Assembly: GCF_026210795.1 (NCBI RefSeq)
Contig: NC_089449.1
Coordinates: forward strand, 3,100,001 to 3,164,000
Direction of reading: 5' to 3'
Length of the DNA: 64,000 nt
Source: Rhizophagus irregularis
Lineage: Eukaryota; Glomeromycota; Glomeromycetes; Glomerales; Glomeraceae
Part shown: positions 52,894-64,000 of the stretch, one piece after another
Layout: each line of letters opens with the position of its first letter
Position numbering within the stretch: the stretch's first letter is position 1
Made by a program: the position numbers and the translations under genes
The notes under the pieces: generated by a model
The model's input: the letters and a program-made list of their open reading frames with translations, nothing else
Told to the model about the DNA's origin: nothing
Database searches by the model: none

Positions 52894-54840
52894 AAGAATT
52901 AATCTTGCAAATTATTTATGTGAAATTAATTTTATTTAATATTTAATTATTTAGATATTAAAATAGATGAAAATTAACCAATCATTGTTTGTTTTTAAAA
53001 AATTTATAGTTTTTATTAAGTGATATTTGATATTTCAACATTCAAAAGAAATTGGTTTTTATTTTATTCTTGTTAAATTTATTTAAACACTAAGGATAGA
53101 GTAGTAAAATTTTTTACAAGTTTCTTAGTTTTGTAATTTAAATAATTCTTTTTTTTTAGCTTATATATTTATATTCACTTTTTTTATTATACATTATTTA
53201 AAACACTAAGATTAGAGTAGTAAATATTTTACAAGTTTCTTAGTTTGTAATTTAAATAAATCTTTTTTTATAACTTAACCAATTATGAAATATAAATTAT
53301 CAAAATAATAATATAAAACTATTTCCAATGATAATGTAAAATTTTTTATACTTATTTTAATAGCTAATTGTATTTAATCTATATTTGTTGACTTTTATAT
53401 ATAATGCAACAGTTATTTTTTTCTTGATAAACTAAAGTACTACTAAAGTCTTAACTTTATCCTATTTTGATGTACAAGTACAAATGTACATGCTAAAATG
53501 AATATTTATATTAATTTATTGCTTAATGTAATCAAATTAAAAAAATTTCAAATGTACAATAAATTATTATAAGTAAACAATTCACTTGTTTCTATTTACG
53601 ATAAAAGAATCATCTTATAAGTGGATTAGGATTTCAAAAAGATTGTCGGTGCATGTAAAATTACCCGATTTGCCATTTCACTGAAAATTTATTAGCTGCG
53701 CCTCACTCCTTACTGCCCTTAATTTCAAGTTATTTCAAGTGCGTTAAAAGAAGTTCAACAAACTGATTACGAAATGCATTGATAATGCAAGATTATATAG
53801 CACCAATCAACTTATTCTTTTGTAATCTATTTTCCATTTAATTTTTTTTAATAGAATGTTTAGAATCTAGAAACAAAAAAATTTATATATTCATTGCTTT
53901 CTTTATATTAATACTATAAAATGGATCACAAGCAGGCAAAATTTCATGTCGGCAAAAAAAAAGATTTCGGAAAAATGTTATGTTGGTGAAATGGCAAGTA
54001 GGCAAAATGACGTCGGTATATTTTATATTAGTGAAACAAGTGTCGGTAAAATGGGCGAATATGGAAATAAAGTGCATTTATTATATCAATCTCAATAATT
54101 AAAATTTTCAAGTAAATAATATGGAATAGTATGATAGTAATGCTTTTATAAAATTATAAATTGGTGAGTTTTATAATGTAAATACGTTTATTAATTATTA
54201 TCTGAAGATAATTCTGTTCCAATTCATTTGCATAATTTCGTCAGCTCTAAACTAATAAAATAATATAAAATTTTGGAAATAATGATTTGTAATTAAATAA
54301 TACATACAGTAACTGGTAATATAAATAAGTTGTAGGCAAACTTTGAGCTTTGATAATTAAACCTGGTCATGTACGTAACCAATTAATTAACGATTTTTTC
54401 ATTTGGAAAATATAATTCTTGTGCATTAGTGCTGAATTCTTTAATATCATTAATATAGGAATTGGTAACTGTGAAGTTTGACGATCTTGGTTGACTAGTT
54501 TGATAGTTCATATTGGATTTATTGGGTATTTCTAAAAAAAAACAAATTATTATCCAAACATCTGTATGCTTTCCTATAAGTTGAGTCCGATTTGTATTTA
54601 AAAAGTTAGATCATATTAATTCATGTGATTTATAATAGAGTTTCGTATGGTTCAATAAAAATTTAATAAATTCCATAAACTAATGCCGTTGATAATTTAC
54701 AACTTTTTACATATTAAAACATACTTGAATGTATAAACTTGCAATATGTAATTTATATTTAATACATGTATAATGTAATTTAATAGTTATTATTTTATTA
54801 TATATTTGTAATATAGTGTTTTACATATTAAATAATAATT
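52894..54840. other. AT-rich intergenic region, no gene
   Basis: Two similar blocks near 53080-53160 and 53200-53280 (AACACTAAGGATAGAGTAG, ACAAGTTTCTTAGTTT) form a diverged direct repeat. At 53930-54060 short GTCGGCAAAAT-like motifs recur. Nothing codes convincingly. Confidence 0.45.
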
Positions 54841-55398
54841 CTAATTTAATAAATATTGACTTAAATGTTGCGTTAAATAATATTTAAGATTTTCTTTTTG
54901 ATTAGGAGTAAAAGATAAATTTTGAACAAAATTTTGATCAATTTCAATTCCATAAATAAATTTATTCAAAGTTAAAGAAGAGACAATTTCACAAGATACC
55001 TGATAAATTCGATTATTGAATAATTGTTGATAATGGAAAATATACTCATTTTTGTCATCATTTGTATTACCGTTAAATTCATTTAATAATTGGATAACTG
55101 TATCAATTGAAATTTCTTTACAATTAATATGATAATTGCAAGGATCATTTGGTGGTTGATAAAAAAATGTAGAAGGATGGAGCTTTTGTTGATCGATGAT
55201 AAAATTATTTTGCATGATAGGTGAAATAGAAGAATTAAATGTTGTATTAACTTGCGTGGTATATTGTTGATTATTATTATTATTATGTTGCGCAGAAGAA
55301 ATATCCATGTGTGAAGAAGTTCCCATAATATTTTGATTAAAATTAAGTTGTTGATTTTCAGAATTAGAAAATTGATAATTTGGATAATTTGGGTTCAT
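54841..55398 (-). CDS. Asn/Gln-rich protein of unknown function
   Basis: 185 residues from ATG 55398, single exon. The N-terminal half is Asn/Gln/Ser-rich (QHNNNNNQQYTTQ) and likely disordered. The C-terminal half is more balanced (CKEISIDTVIQLLNEFNG, then IYQVSCEIVSSLTLNKFIYG) and could fold. A T-rich stretch lies just upstream of the start. The composition differs from the surrounding non-coding DNA, which supports a real gene, but I recognise no family. Prion-like or transcription-related roles are common for such proteins but are not shown. Confidence 0.6.
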   Translation of the reverse strand: MNPNYPNYQFSNSENQQLNFNQNIMGTSSHMDISSAQHNNNNNQQYTTQVNTTFNSSISPIMQNNFIIDQQKLHPSTFFYQPPNDPCNYHINCKEISIDTVIQLLNEFNGNTNDDKNEYIFHYQQLFNNRIYQVSCEIVSSLTLNKFIYGIEIDQNFVQNLSFTPNQKENLKYYLTQHLSQYLLN

Positions 55399-57340
55399 AT
55401 TGATATGAAGTTTTTTTTTGAAAAAAAAAAAAAAAATGAAACGGGAATTCTAACTTGGGTAGTTGGGTTCTTTATATATTATTAAAAAGAAAAAAGATAA
55501 CAGGCGTAAAAGTTTATTTAACCTGATTTGGTTGATAAAATTCACTTTGACTAGTTTTCTTTTTATGATTCATTGTTCATTGTTCTTTATTAAAGTTTAG
55601 ATTTTAATGATAACTTTTAATGAGCTTAATCAGATAAGAAATTAAAAAATTTCATTTATGTTAAGATATTTGCAGATTGTGTTACTTAATTTGAAAGACT
55701 GTTTAGTAAATAGTCGATCCATCTTCTATAAACATTGAATAAACGGAATTTTAATTTATTATGATTAAGGAAAGGATTTGGAGTATAATTCTTATTATCG
55801 ATTTTTTTTACGTTTTTTTTATTTTGGGATGTTTATTTACTTTTTGAAAGGTTTTTAATATCTCGAGTTACACTGAAATTTGCGGAATAAAATTTATTTT
55901 TTATCCGTTTTATCAATATATATATTCATATATTTGTGATAATATATACACGGTCATTTTGATATTTTTTTTTTAATATAAGAATTATAAAGGAAGTTCA
56001 AAAATCCAAAAAATTATTTTATAAATTAATCACATTATAAGTAAATTATAAATACCAATATTTGATATAATATATATAATTGCATATAACTTGGGCCAGA
56101 ATTATAAAATTTGGCCAGAATTATAAAACAAAATTAACATGAGTATTGACGATCATGAAATTTTGCTCATAAAATTTCTTTCTTTAATTATAGTATCGTT
56201 CATTACATATTATTGTAATATGGATTAATGCGAAACACGACCCGAATCATGTGATTTTATCTGGCAGGAAAAGTGATAGCAGACGCTGAGATATGGCAAA
56301 ATTATTATATCATAATATATCAATACTTTTATTTAACGAAATAATTCAAGCAACTATGTAATACATGAAAAATTATGAATTTATCAATGTTACAATTGTT
56401 ATATGAATAAAAAATAATTATTCATCCATTATGGATAAACAAATTAAGGTAAAAGAAAAGTGAAATACTTTTTTAAACAAAAGTGAAAACATGATATATT
56501 TGAAGTTGGTTTGATAAAATGAATGCAACTAGTACTATAATTAAGAATTACAATTGATAATTAATAAATTAAAAACTACTAATAAATTAAACTACTAATG
56601 AAACAGATTATTTTCAAGAAATTCAAAGACTGGAAATACGAAAAAAGGGATATAAATCTCATGAAAGAAAGACTAACATCGGGGAGGAACATTGATGAGG
56701 TTCTTAAGGACAATCCCCAAATGGGCTACCAGGAGTACAGCGTTTCTCGACGACTTTAGGGCAATCCCCAAATTGGCTACCAGGAGTACAGCGCTTCACG
56801 AGGGGCGATGCATGAACTGCCAGGCTACTGCTGATAACACAAATAAGAACGATAATCCAGAAAGATGATTTCATTGTAAAATATTGTTATTGGTGTAATG
56901 TTATTTAGAAATATTTGAGATATTTGTTATTTGGATATATTTGAGATATTTGTTATTTGGATATTTTTAAGTTAAATCCTGTTCTCTGCCTCTATATATA
57001 ATGAAGGGAAATTTGTGATGCGCTTACGCATCAACCAAATATGGTGATTTTGTCATTCAATAGGATGGAACCATAAGGAATTATTTAAAATAATGTCATG
57101 ATTTCATTCTCCTTTTTTTACAATGATACACAAAGAATTTTTTTTGAAAAAAAAATATCGTTGTATGAATATATTTCCGATATATAAAATGGAATGATTC
57201 ACATATTATCAAAAAAAAGGGAGAGAGAGAAACGTTAAGCGGTTCTTAATTTAAAATGATTGTAATTAAAACAAAGATATTTTTTTTTTTTGTGCGTTTT
57301 TGTGCACGGATTGAATAGGACCTTTTTTAAACAAGACCAC
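55399..57340. other. Non-coding region with a GC-richer duplicated block
   Basis: Mostly AT-rich. At 56709-56800 two tandem copies of a 55-60-bp unit (CAATCCCCAAATTGGCTACC, then AGGAGTACAGCG) stand out by base composition, followed by GGGGCGATGCATGAACTGCC. GATGCGCTTACGCATC at 57018 is a short perfect hairpin. Neither matches a tRNA or rRNA that I recognise. Confidence 0.4.
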
Positions 57341-57448
57341 TTTACAGCTGATTTCATAATGTATGGGACACTTAGTAAATTTTACCGAATATTTCTGAGT
57401 TCTTTAAAATTTGCCATGTGTCCTGACTTTTTTGAAATCAGCTGTAAA
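57341..57448. repeat. Inverted repeat of about 108 bp
   Basis: TTTACAGCTGATTTCA on the left and TGAAATCAGCTGTAAA on the right, with GGGACAC and GTGTCC matched further in. Probably a small MITE. Confidence 0.6.
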
Positions 57449-57485
57449 AACCGATGAATGAAAGAATTCGACGTGTATCAAAATG

Positions 57486-57846
57486 CTGTACAATTACTCC
57501 TTATTTAGCCAATTTTCACCTTGTAATAATAATTTGAATTATCATGCATTTTGACTTGTTGATCATTGCAAAATTCGAAATATAGAAAATTTTCATTGTC
57601 AGAATTGTCGGGTACTCGGGTTACTCAGCTAGTCGGGTTATTAGCGTAGTATAAAGTATGCTATATAATGTAATTATAATTTAATTAAAGTATACCCGTG
57701 AACATATAATAGCCATCATAAATATATATGTTTCACGTGTTATATATCTTTTCTAATAACCCGACCAGCCGACCAGCCGAGTAATCCGAGTACCCGACAA
57801 CCCGCTATATTTCGAATTTTGCTGTAATTGGCTAAATGATCTACAG
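57486..57846. mobile_element. Palindromic MITE of about 360 bp
   Basis: Arms: CTGTA, TTTAGCCAATT, AAAATTCGAAATATAG and GTCGGGTACTCGGGTTACTC on the left; complements on the right in reverse order. The inner part repeats GTCGGG and CCCGAC. No gene within. Confidence 0.7.
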
Positions 57847-58393
57847 AAAATTTTCCAAATACAACGACAAAAAAAAACCTATATAGTGTGTAAATTCGGT
57901 GAAATGATCGTCGGTAAAATGAATAGGTGTTAATTGTAATTATGAATTTGGTAAATCGAAAAACCTATGTTAATAAAATTAAATGGAAAAATTTTCATAT
58001 TAGTTTATTAGCCTGTGAATCAAAATTAGATAAATGAACTACCAAATGCAAAGAAATGCGTTATGAACAGTGATGGACAATGACCAGGTCATATAGAAAT
58101 TTTAAATGATCATAATCATATGTACTTATGACCGATAGTCATAATCATGTCATAGGCGATAAAATTCATGTTGCGAATAGCTTCACGTTGTGTCATCGAG
58201 AATTTGCACTTATAATAGTAATTATCGTAGGATATAAAACAAGTCCTACATTTTTCCCTATTTTATCTTATTTGTCAAATGTTATTTAAGTAATAGTTAT
58301 TTGTTTTTACATATGTTCTCCGTGAAGTTCCCAATGAGCTGCAGTTTTATCAAAAAAAAATTTTTTAAAATCATCCAAAATTGCGATCTACTT

Positions 58394-58658
58394 CCCTGTA
58401 AAAAAAAAATGTCCGGAAATTGTAGCTAAAAACATCCGGAAAATGTCCGTGTGTCCGGAAAACGTCCAGAAAATTGCAATATTCCGGACACTTTCTGGAC
58501 GCTGAGTCTGAACCCTCCTAGACATTTTCTGGACATTTTCCGGAAAATGGAAATTTTCCAACGTCCGGAATATTGCAATATTCCGGACATATTCCAGACA
58601 AATAAACATTTTCCGGACGTTTTCAGCTACAATTTCCGGACATTCTTTTTTTATAGGG
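58394..58658. mobile_element. 265-bp palindromic MITE, copy 2
   Basis: Same family and exactly the same length as 3275-3539. CTT flanks both sides (58391-58393 and 58659-58661). With GAA at the first copy this gives two independent 3-bp target duplications, as expected for a PIF/Harbinger-mobilised MITE. Confidence 0.85.
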
Positions 58659-58661
58659 CTT

Positions 58662-59692
58662 GTACGTTTAAGGAATAACCTAATAATTAATAATATTAAT
58701 TAATAAAAAATAAATAAATTAATATAAATTTACTTGTGAAAAAAAAAACTCTTTTTTACAAATGAATTTATTACGTGTCGAAAAAAAAAAGATTGATTTA
58801 ACATATTTAATCTAATCGATAAGCCCCAGTGACTAATTTTAGAAACCACAATATAATAATGACCTCCTTAGACCGCAGCTACTATCATATAATATCTTTT
58901 TGTGCTCGTTCATTTATTCAGATGACGTAATGTATATAATATTGGTCCTTTATTTCAAAATGATATACATGTTGTAAATATGGAATTATGAAAAAAAAAT
59001 TTTATCTTCCATCCCATGATGTGGAACAAAAGAATATTTTTTCTGGCTTTTTGTTTAATGTTGAGAATTGGGTATCAAAGAATTGAGAAGTTGGCTGTGG
59101 AAATGTTGAAAATTAAAAATATATATAAATGTGGCATGAGTACGTTAGTAGTGAGAAAAAAAAAATTTACTCTTAAACAAAAAACAGAATATGTCCGCGA
59201 AAATCTCCACGATGTGTTACATCCATGATGGGATCCATACAAAATCTCGGGCCAAAATCCCGAATAGTAAGAAATCCTGACAAATGGCCCGTGTTATGCA
59301 GAATTTATTCTATTTCATTGATTTTGATTATTTAAATAAATATAACCGTGCGATTATTTGTTAGTCACGTGAAAATAATGCGAGCGTTGCATTGATTTTT
59401 TTAGTATCATATTTGTTTTTATATTTATATTATAAAATTATAATAAATTTTAAGACAATACATCTGGTGAAACAATTTATTTTCATTCATTATTCTAATG
59501 TTGATTTACACCATTTACCATAATCTTGTGTAAAAAAAAATCATCCTTATTTAAATTTAATATTATGCGCCGATTCACTGATTCCGTGATGCTATTAATA
59601 ATAATTAATACACTCAATTTGCTCGTGTTCTGTGGTGGGTAGTGGGTACTGGAACAAAAAAATACTGGTTAGTTTATATATAACTTCAGTTC
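58662..59692. other. AT-rich spacer
   Basis: A 70-codon frame at 59016-59228 starts inside A/T-rich DNA and has no recognisable content. Nothing else found. Confidence 0.4.
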
Positions 59693-59926
59693 TTGGACCC
59701 CGTTTACTCTGGTGAGATTTGTGGGAGATCTTGTATGCGTGAAGAGGGGTGTTCTATTCATTGGAAATATGCTCAAAAATCAGCTGATGAGCATCATAAA
59801 CCATTTAGTGAATGTGGAAGGCTTACAAGATCAGTTTCTGGTCGTTGTCCAGCTCATATAAAAGGGTTTTACGTCTCCCAGTACTATCACAGGTTGCGTT
59901 CTAGGGCACTAATAAATGAGAAATAG
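59693..59926 (+). pseudogene. Diverged relative of the Polinton Cys/His-rich gene
   Basis: 77 codons with no ATG at the 5' end. CGRSCMREEGCSIHWK, then CGRLTRSVSGRCPAHI and QYYHRLRSR line up with CGRPCVRPEGCRIHWK, CGKPTGSSSGRCQSHI and RYENRLRQR of the Polinton-like copies. The N-terminal CEYL part is lost and one Cys of the CAVC pair has changed. No other Polinton gene lies next to it, so this is either a remnant of an older element or a separately retained gene. Confidence 0.6.
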
Positions 59927-60151
59927 CCTATCAAAATTTTGGCAGAATTTTGGTACCTATTACCCCTATATATTCGAAAATTCGAAAATTTTGGTACCAT
60001 AGTACCTATTTTTTTGTCCTAACTCATGTAAATAGACTTAGTAACATTATGTTTATGTAAATGATTCTGCTCTAGAATGGTTTCTTTTATAGCAAAAAAT
60101 TACGTTATACGTGAACATGAGCTATAATTACTAAACTTTATTGTTAACATA

Positions 60152-60196
60152 CAAAATTTTGGCGGTACCCACCTTGCGGGTGGGTATCAAAATTTT
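60152..60196. repeat. Hairpin: CAAAATTTT and TACCCACC arms
   Basis: CAAAATTTT and TACCCACC pair with GGGTGGGTA and AAAATTTTG around a TTGC loop. Similar ATTTTGG and GGTACC motifs occur from 59930, suggesting a larger inverted element at 59930-60200. Confidence 0.5.
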
Positions 60197-60265
60197 GATT
60201 TTGCTAGCGTCTATGAATAACCTCTAAAATTAGTATGCATTTTAAGCTTGCAAAGCAAGACTTAC

Positions 60266-60304
60266 AAAGAGCACACTCGGACACTTCGGTCCTCGGTGCT
60301 CTTT
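60266..60304. repeat. GC-rich hairpin
   Basis: AAAGAGCAC pairs with GTGCTCTTT; the interior GGACACTTCGGTCC can pair further. It is a strong 39-nt stem loop. No T run follows it, and its role is unknown. Confidence 0.5.
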
Positions 60305-63300
60305 GCTCATTTCTAAGGCAAGCAACATAACATACATTTTTCGTTATATTAGATGGGATTAAAAAATCGGCTAGAAAGGCTATATGAAATATTTTTATTC
60401 CTTATCCTAGGCTTAATTCCAAGTCAATTTAATACCAGAAATTTTTGATAGCAGAGAATTTAGCCCAGCTCGATTTTAAGCTTGAATTCTATATAGGATT
60501 CATGATATAGTTCCTGGACTTCACAACTTATTTGGTTTTCAATATATATTCCGTAAATTTTGTATACCGGAAAGAGACCACTATTTTTATACCCTATTAG
60601 GAATTTTGTCCTAGAACTCCCAAAGTTGCCTATATAAAGTTAATATCAAGGATGAAAATGAAGAAATCAAATAATTTTAGAAACATGTTTCTTATTTTGA
60701 TAAAATTAAAAAAGTAATATTATTTATTATGAAGTATTACATTTATTACACTGAATTTTTAGTTGTTAACTCTTGTTTAATATTTGTACAACAATATAAC
60801 TAAAGTATATGAGATTATGAAGATTTTACTCGAGTGATTAATTTCAACTCTTTATTAAGGAAAATATAATAACGATCTTGGCCTTTTATAGTATTGCCAC
60901 AAAATCACTACTCTAATGCTTTATGTATTAATCAAACAAATCATCATGAATTACTGAGAACAAAAAGAAAATACGCATTATTTTCAAAGGAAAAGTTTTA
61001 AGCTTATTATTTTAAAAGAAAAAAAAAATTTTTTTTTATTGAAAAGAAGCTCCAAATGTAATGTCGTTAAAGACTAATGAAACAAATGATTTCTTTTAAA
61101 GTTCAATTGTTTTGTGATTTTATTTTTTCGTTATAATAAAAATTAAATTAGACAATCATTTACTGCAATTGACTTGTATTCACAATTTCTTGCGAAAAAG
61201 TTGAAAAATTTGAAAAATTTGAGTAAAAAGTTCTTGTGGCAGATATTTATATGAAATGAGTTCCTTTAACTCAATTTGAATCACAATTGTAAAACGATAA
61301 AAGCCCATAATATAATAACTGAACACCTAATGTTAGGTTAGAACATATCATCCCAGTTTGTGCTTAAGACTCATTTTTACGGAGTTTTTACAGAAATAAC
61401 GGATAAAATTTTTTATAGGGTAGGATCATGGAAACACTATTTACATTATACGGACCATAATTACCGCTTAAGTGGTTGTTACTGAAAATTCTAACAGAAG
61501 ATTAGAACAATGGAAAATTATACTCCCAGATTTTAATAATATTGTTGAAAATCCATTTGAATATGAAATTATGAATGCATCCTCACGCCTTTATTCAGCT
61601 TTGAATAATAATTACATCACCACTACAGCAAAGTGTACTAATTATAAATAACTATATTATGTTTTTCTTAACACTGTATGTAACAAGTTCACAAAATTTA
61701 AAATGGAAGAATATCGAACAATTTCTCGGTTTATATTTATAATTTGACAATCTAATATATTGTAATTTATTAAATTATTACGTAACAAACGTAATTTTGC
61801 CCACTAAAAAATTAAATCGTTTGCGGCATAACGACTTTGTCGCTACACTACAAATTTAGATTTAATTGATTCCACATATAGTTATGCGGTAAAAAAGGAG
61901 TTTGGTTGTCTTTTTGGTTTGGTAAAGTGATTAAAAATGTGAAGAATAATGAGATAAAAATAATTCAAATATATGTACCAAAAGGGCGAAACGTTCCGAA
62001 AAAAATAATAACACGTATTTATGTAAAGTGTAACAAACGTAATTTTGTCCACTAAAAATATTCTAAATCATTTGCAGCATAACGGCTTTGTCGCTACGCT
62101 ACAAATTTAGATTTAGTCGATATAAACGTCTTTTTTCTAAGTTCTTATTAAAATTTTCTAAGCTAAAGAATATTATGTTATTGAACAGGCGTGCTTAATG
62201 TTGGTATGATGCGGCAATCGCGACATGAATAACCGATTCATATCATGACCATTCATTGTTAAGTGTTAACAAAAACTTTTTGATAAAAATTACACACAAG
62301 AGTTTTGTAGAAAAGATTGAAGTTTTTTTTAGTTATTTATAATAATTTATGTCACACCAAGAATTTAATGTATAGAAAAAAATAATTTCTTCATAGAATT
62401 TACCACGTTAAATACCGACGCACGAAAAAAATATTTTTATTATAGAATTCTGGTGATGTGCTCTTGGAAGATTGGAAGCACTATTTGGAAGCACCTTTGG
62501 AAAGATTGGAAGCTTCCAACCATGCACATCACTGCAGGAATCATTTCTACGCTGATCTGATCCAAATAAGTTATTGCGGTTCATACAATACTTATCTATT
62601 CTCACTTTTATACATAGAATAACAGATGGATAGAAAACTCATATTCAAAAATTTGACTCATTGTATTTATCAACATAATACCTATTAAGAAACGTCCGTC
62701 AAAGATAGCACAAATAATCTTCAGAAAAAAAAATCACAAGTGGATTAAGCCTTCATCTGTTACCTAATGATCTATAAAATCTTCTAGCCAGGCAGAAGCT
62801 ACGAGTGGATAAGACTAATCAGCAGATAAGAACGAGATTATAAATCTCCAAGAATCTATTCATAGAAGTATTAGAACTATCACGTAACAAAGAAAATCGA
62901 TCGTCTCAAAAGGTTAAATGTTAGGGATTATTTTTTAGTCTTTTTAACGTGATTTGTTAACTCATCTCTTTTTTTCTTATTTATTTTGCTTAGTTAGAAT
63001 TAAAAATATTAATACACTGTGTATCATGGATGTTCTGCTTCGCGTGAGCCAGCGAGCTTTATTGCGTAATCAATGTTTTTTGTATATGCGATGCTAAATG
63101 TATTTGTTGCCAATAAATAGGTTTCAATTTGACGTAATGTTTACATATGGCGTTTGTAATGGCAAAAAAGGTTAGATTTTTATATCGATATGTGCAGATT
63201 TACAACGAAAATGAATATACAATAACCAAAAAAGATAGATTTTCATAGTTAAAAATCATTATTATAAAAAAAAAATTATAACTTCATTCAACTTATTCTC

Positions 63301-63314
63301 TTCATACAAACGAG
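60305..63314. other. AT-rich region without recognised gene
   Basis: Holds the direct repeats listed separately, a short GGAAGATTGGAAGC tandem near 62464-62515, and otherwise nothing that I can support. The 65-codon and 63-codon minus-strand frames here are shadows or chance. Confidence 0.4.
61782..62122. repeat. Pair of direct repeats about 90 bp long
   Basis: GTAACAAACGTAATTTTG, then GCATAACG-CTTTGTCGCTAC and CTACAAATTTAGATTTA occur at 61782-61870 and again at 62030-62122 with a few substitutions and a small insertion. About 160 bp lie between them. Confidence 0.7.
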
Positions 63315-64000
63315 ATGAGTACTCAAATCCTCACTAAAAAAATTAACCTTGAAAATGATCTTAAAGAACATATATCAATAAAAGATAGTATTTCTCAAAA
63401 TTTTCCCAATAGAATTGTTCATGCCATTTCGGTTGATTACGATGAAACTCCCACAAACAATCAATCCGTGTTGGAACGTACAATGACTTCTCATGGATTA
63501 GCTGCTGCAATTTATCATGCTTATAATAATCATCAACATTTGCTCTTAACACCTGATGATATTTGGTTAACTATAGCACAGGGAGTTAGTCAACATATTA
63601 ATTATAATGCAGAAAAATTTCGGTATCGTTTTGTTAAACATAAAGATAAAGAAGAGATAGCAATTTGTATTGATGGTATTTTATTTAGTAAAAATTCTCG
63701 TCTTGAAGGAGATTGGCCTGAAGCAATAAACAGATTGGTTGTAAAAACTGATGAAGCAGTAGAAAAAATTGATATTAAAACTCTTTTAGAATGTGATTTT
63801 TCTACAACAACAAAAAATTCTCTTACTGCTAGTAGAATAGTTCTTTTGGATATGCTTAAAGAGTATTTTACATATAAAGGTTATTCACGTTGTGGAATTC
63901 CTAAAGTTACTCTTGAAGGTACTTTAGAAGATTGGATAAAATTGCAAGAAAAAGTTATTCAATTACGTCAATTGGACTTAGATATGGATTTTTGGTTAGA
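63315..64000 (+). CDS. DUF4419 protein, 5' part, truncated by window edge
   Basis: Open from ATG 63315 to the right edge, 228 codons without stop. Typical DUF4419 blocks: AAAIYHAYNNHQHLLLTPDD, IWLTIAQGVSQHINYNAEKF, RYRFVKHKDK, LECDFSTTTKNS, YFTYKGYSRCGIPKVTLEGT and LEDWIKLQEKV. The family is widespread in fungi and bacteria and has no established biochemical function. No intron is needed in this part. T-rich and A-rich DNA precedes the start. The C-terminal half lies outside the window. Confidence 0.85.
   Translation, partial: MSTQILTKKINLENDLKEHISIKDSISQNFPNRIVHAISVDYDETPTNNQSVLERTMTSHGLAAAIYHAYNNHQHLLLTPDDIWLTIAQGVSQHINYNAEKFRYRFVKHKDKEEIAICIDGILFSKNSRLEGDWPEAINRLVVKTDEAVEKIDIKTLLECDFSTTTKNSLTASRIVLLDMLKEYFTYKGYSRCGIPKVTLEGTLEDWIKLQEKVIQLRQLDLDMDFWL

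Noticed and set aside
53883-54077. 64-codon minus-strand ORF
   Set aside because: Lies over GTCGGCAAAAT-like repeats; no domain and no conservation to judge.
59016-59228. 70-codon ORF with a hydrophobic start
   Set aside because: No family, no supporting exon neighbours, and Lys/Ile-rich as expected of AT-rich DNA.

Overview
The window is very AT-rich eukaryotic DNA with short GT-AG introns of about 70 to 111 nt and heavy transposon load. The TKL-type kinase with the HCDFHDGN catalytic loop, a DUF4419 gene, a VIT/VWA gene and the large transposon-like families fit an arbuscular mycorrhizal fungus (Glomeromycotina, probably Rhizophagus). That assignment is inference from recognition; no search was run.

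Layout. (1) 1-1673: 3' part of a multi-exon VIT/VWA gene on the minus strand. (2) 1991-5453: a PIF/Harbinger transposon with a dead transposase split by two smaller insertions, and a three-exon Myb/SANT-like partner gene. (3) 5854-29741: two copies of one 12-kb Polinton-like element, one inserted inside the terminal repeat of the other in opposite orientation, making a roughly 24-kb inverted repeat. Each has 912-bp terminal inverted repeats and encodes a protein-primed type DNA polymerase B, a Polinton-type integrase, a retrovirus-like Gag with CCHC knuckle, a retropepsin reached by a -1 shift, a zinc-finger tail and four small proteins. The two copies carry different lesions. (4) 30.0-30.8 kb: a long polypyrimidine tract. 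(5) 32258-33851 and 45311-47371: one decayed DDE-like gene cut in two by (6) 34001-45310, a young Ty3/gypsy-type LTR retrotransposon whose two 1101-bp LTRs differ at about two bases. Its reverse transcriptase/RNase H polyprotein ends in a thymidylate-kinase-like domain, the integrase sits in a separate ORF, and gag-pro and pro-pol are joined by a UGA-CUA readthrough context and a U UUU AAA slippery site. (7) 48883-52893: a protein kinase gene whose middle is a 2.4-kb tandem array of about 100-bp intron-like units, each separated from the next by an exon of exactly 3 nt. The whole 29-exon model stays in frame from ATG to stop. (8) 53-63 kb: mostly non-coding AT-rich DNA with MITEs, hairpins, one N/Q-rich protein gene and a fossil of the Polinton Cys-rich gene. 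(9) 63315 to the right edge: 5' part of a DUF4419 gene.

The strongest candidates for undescribed biology are the 3-nt microexon array in the kinase gene, the retrotransposon with a captured nucleotide kinase, and the Polinton-like element that pairs PolB and integrase with a Gag-protease module.
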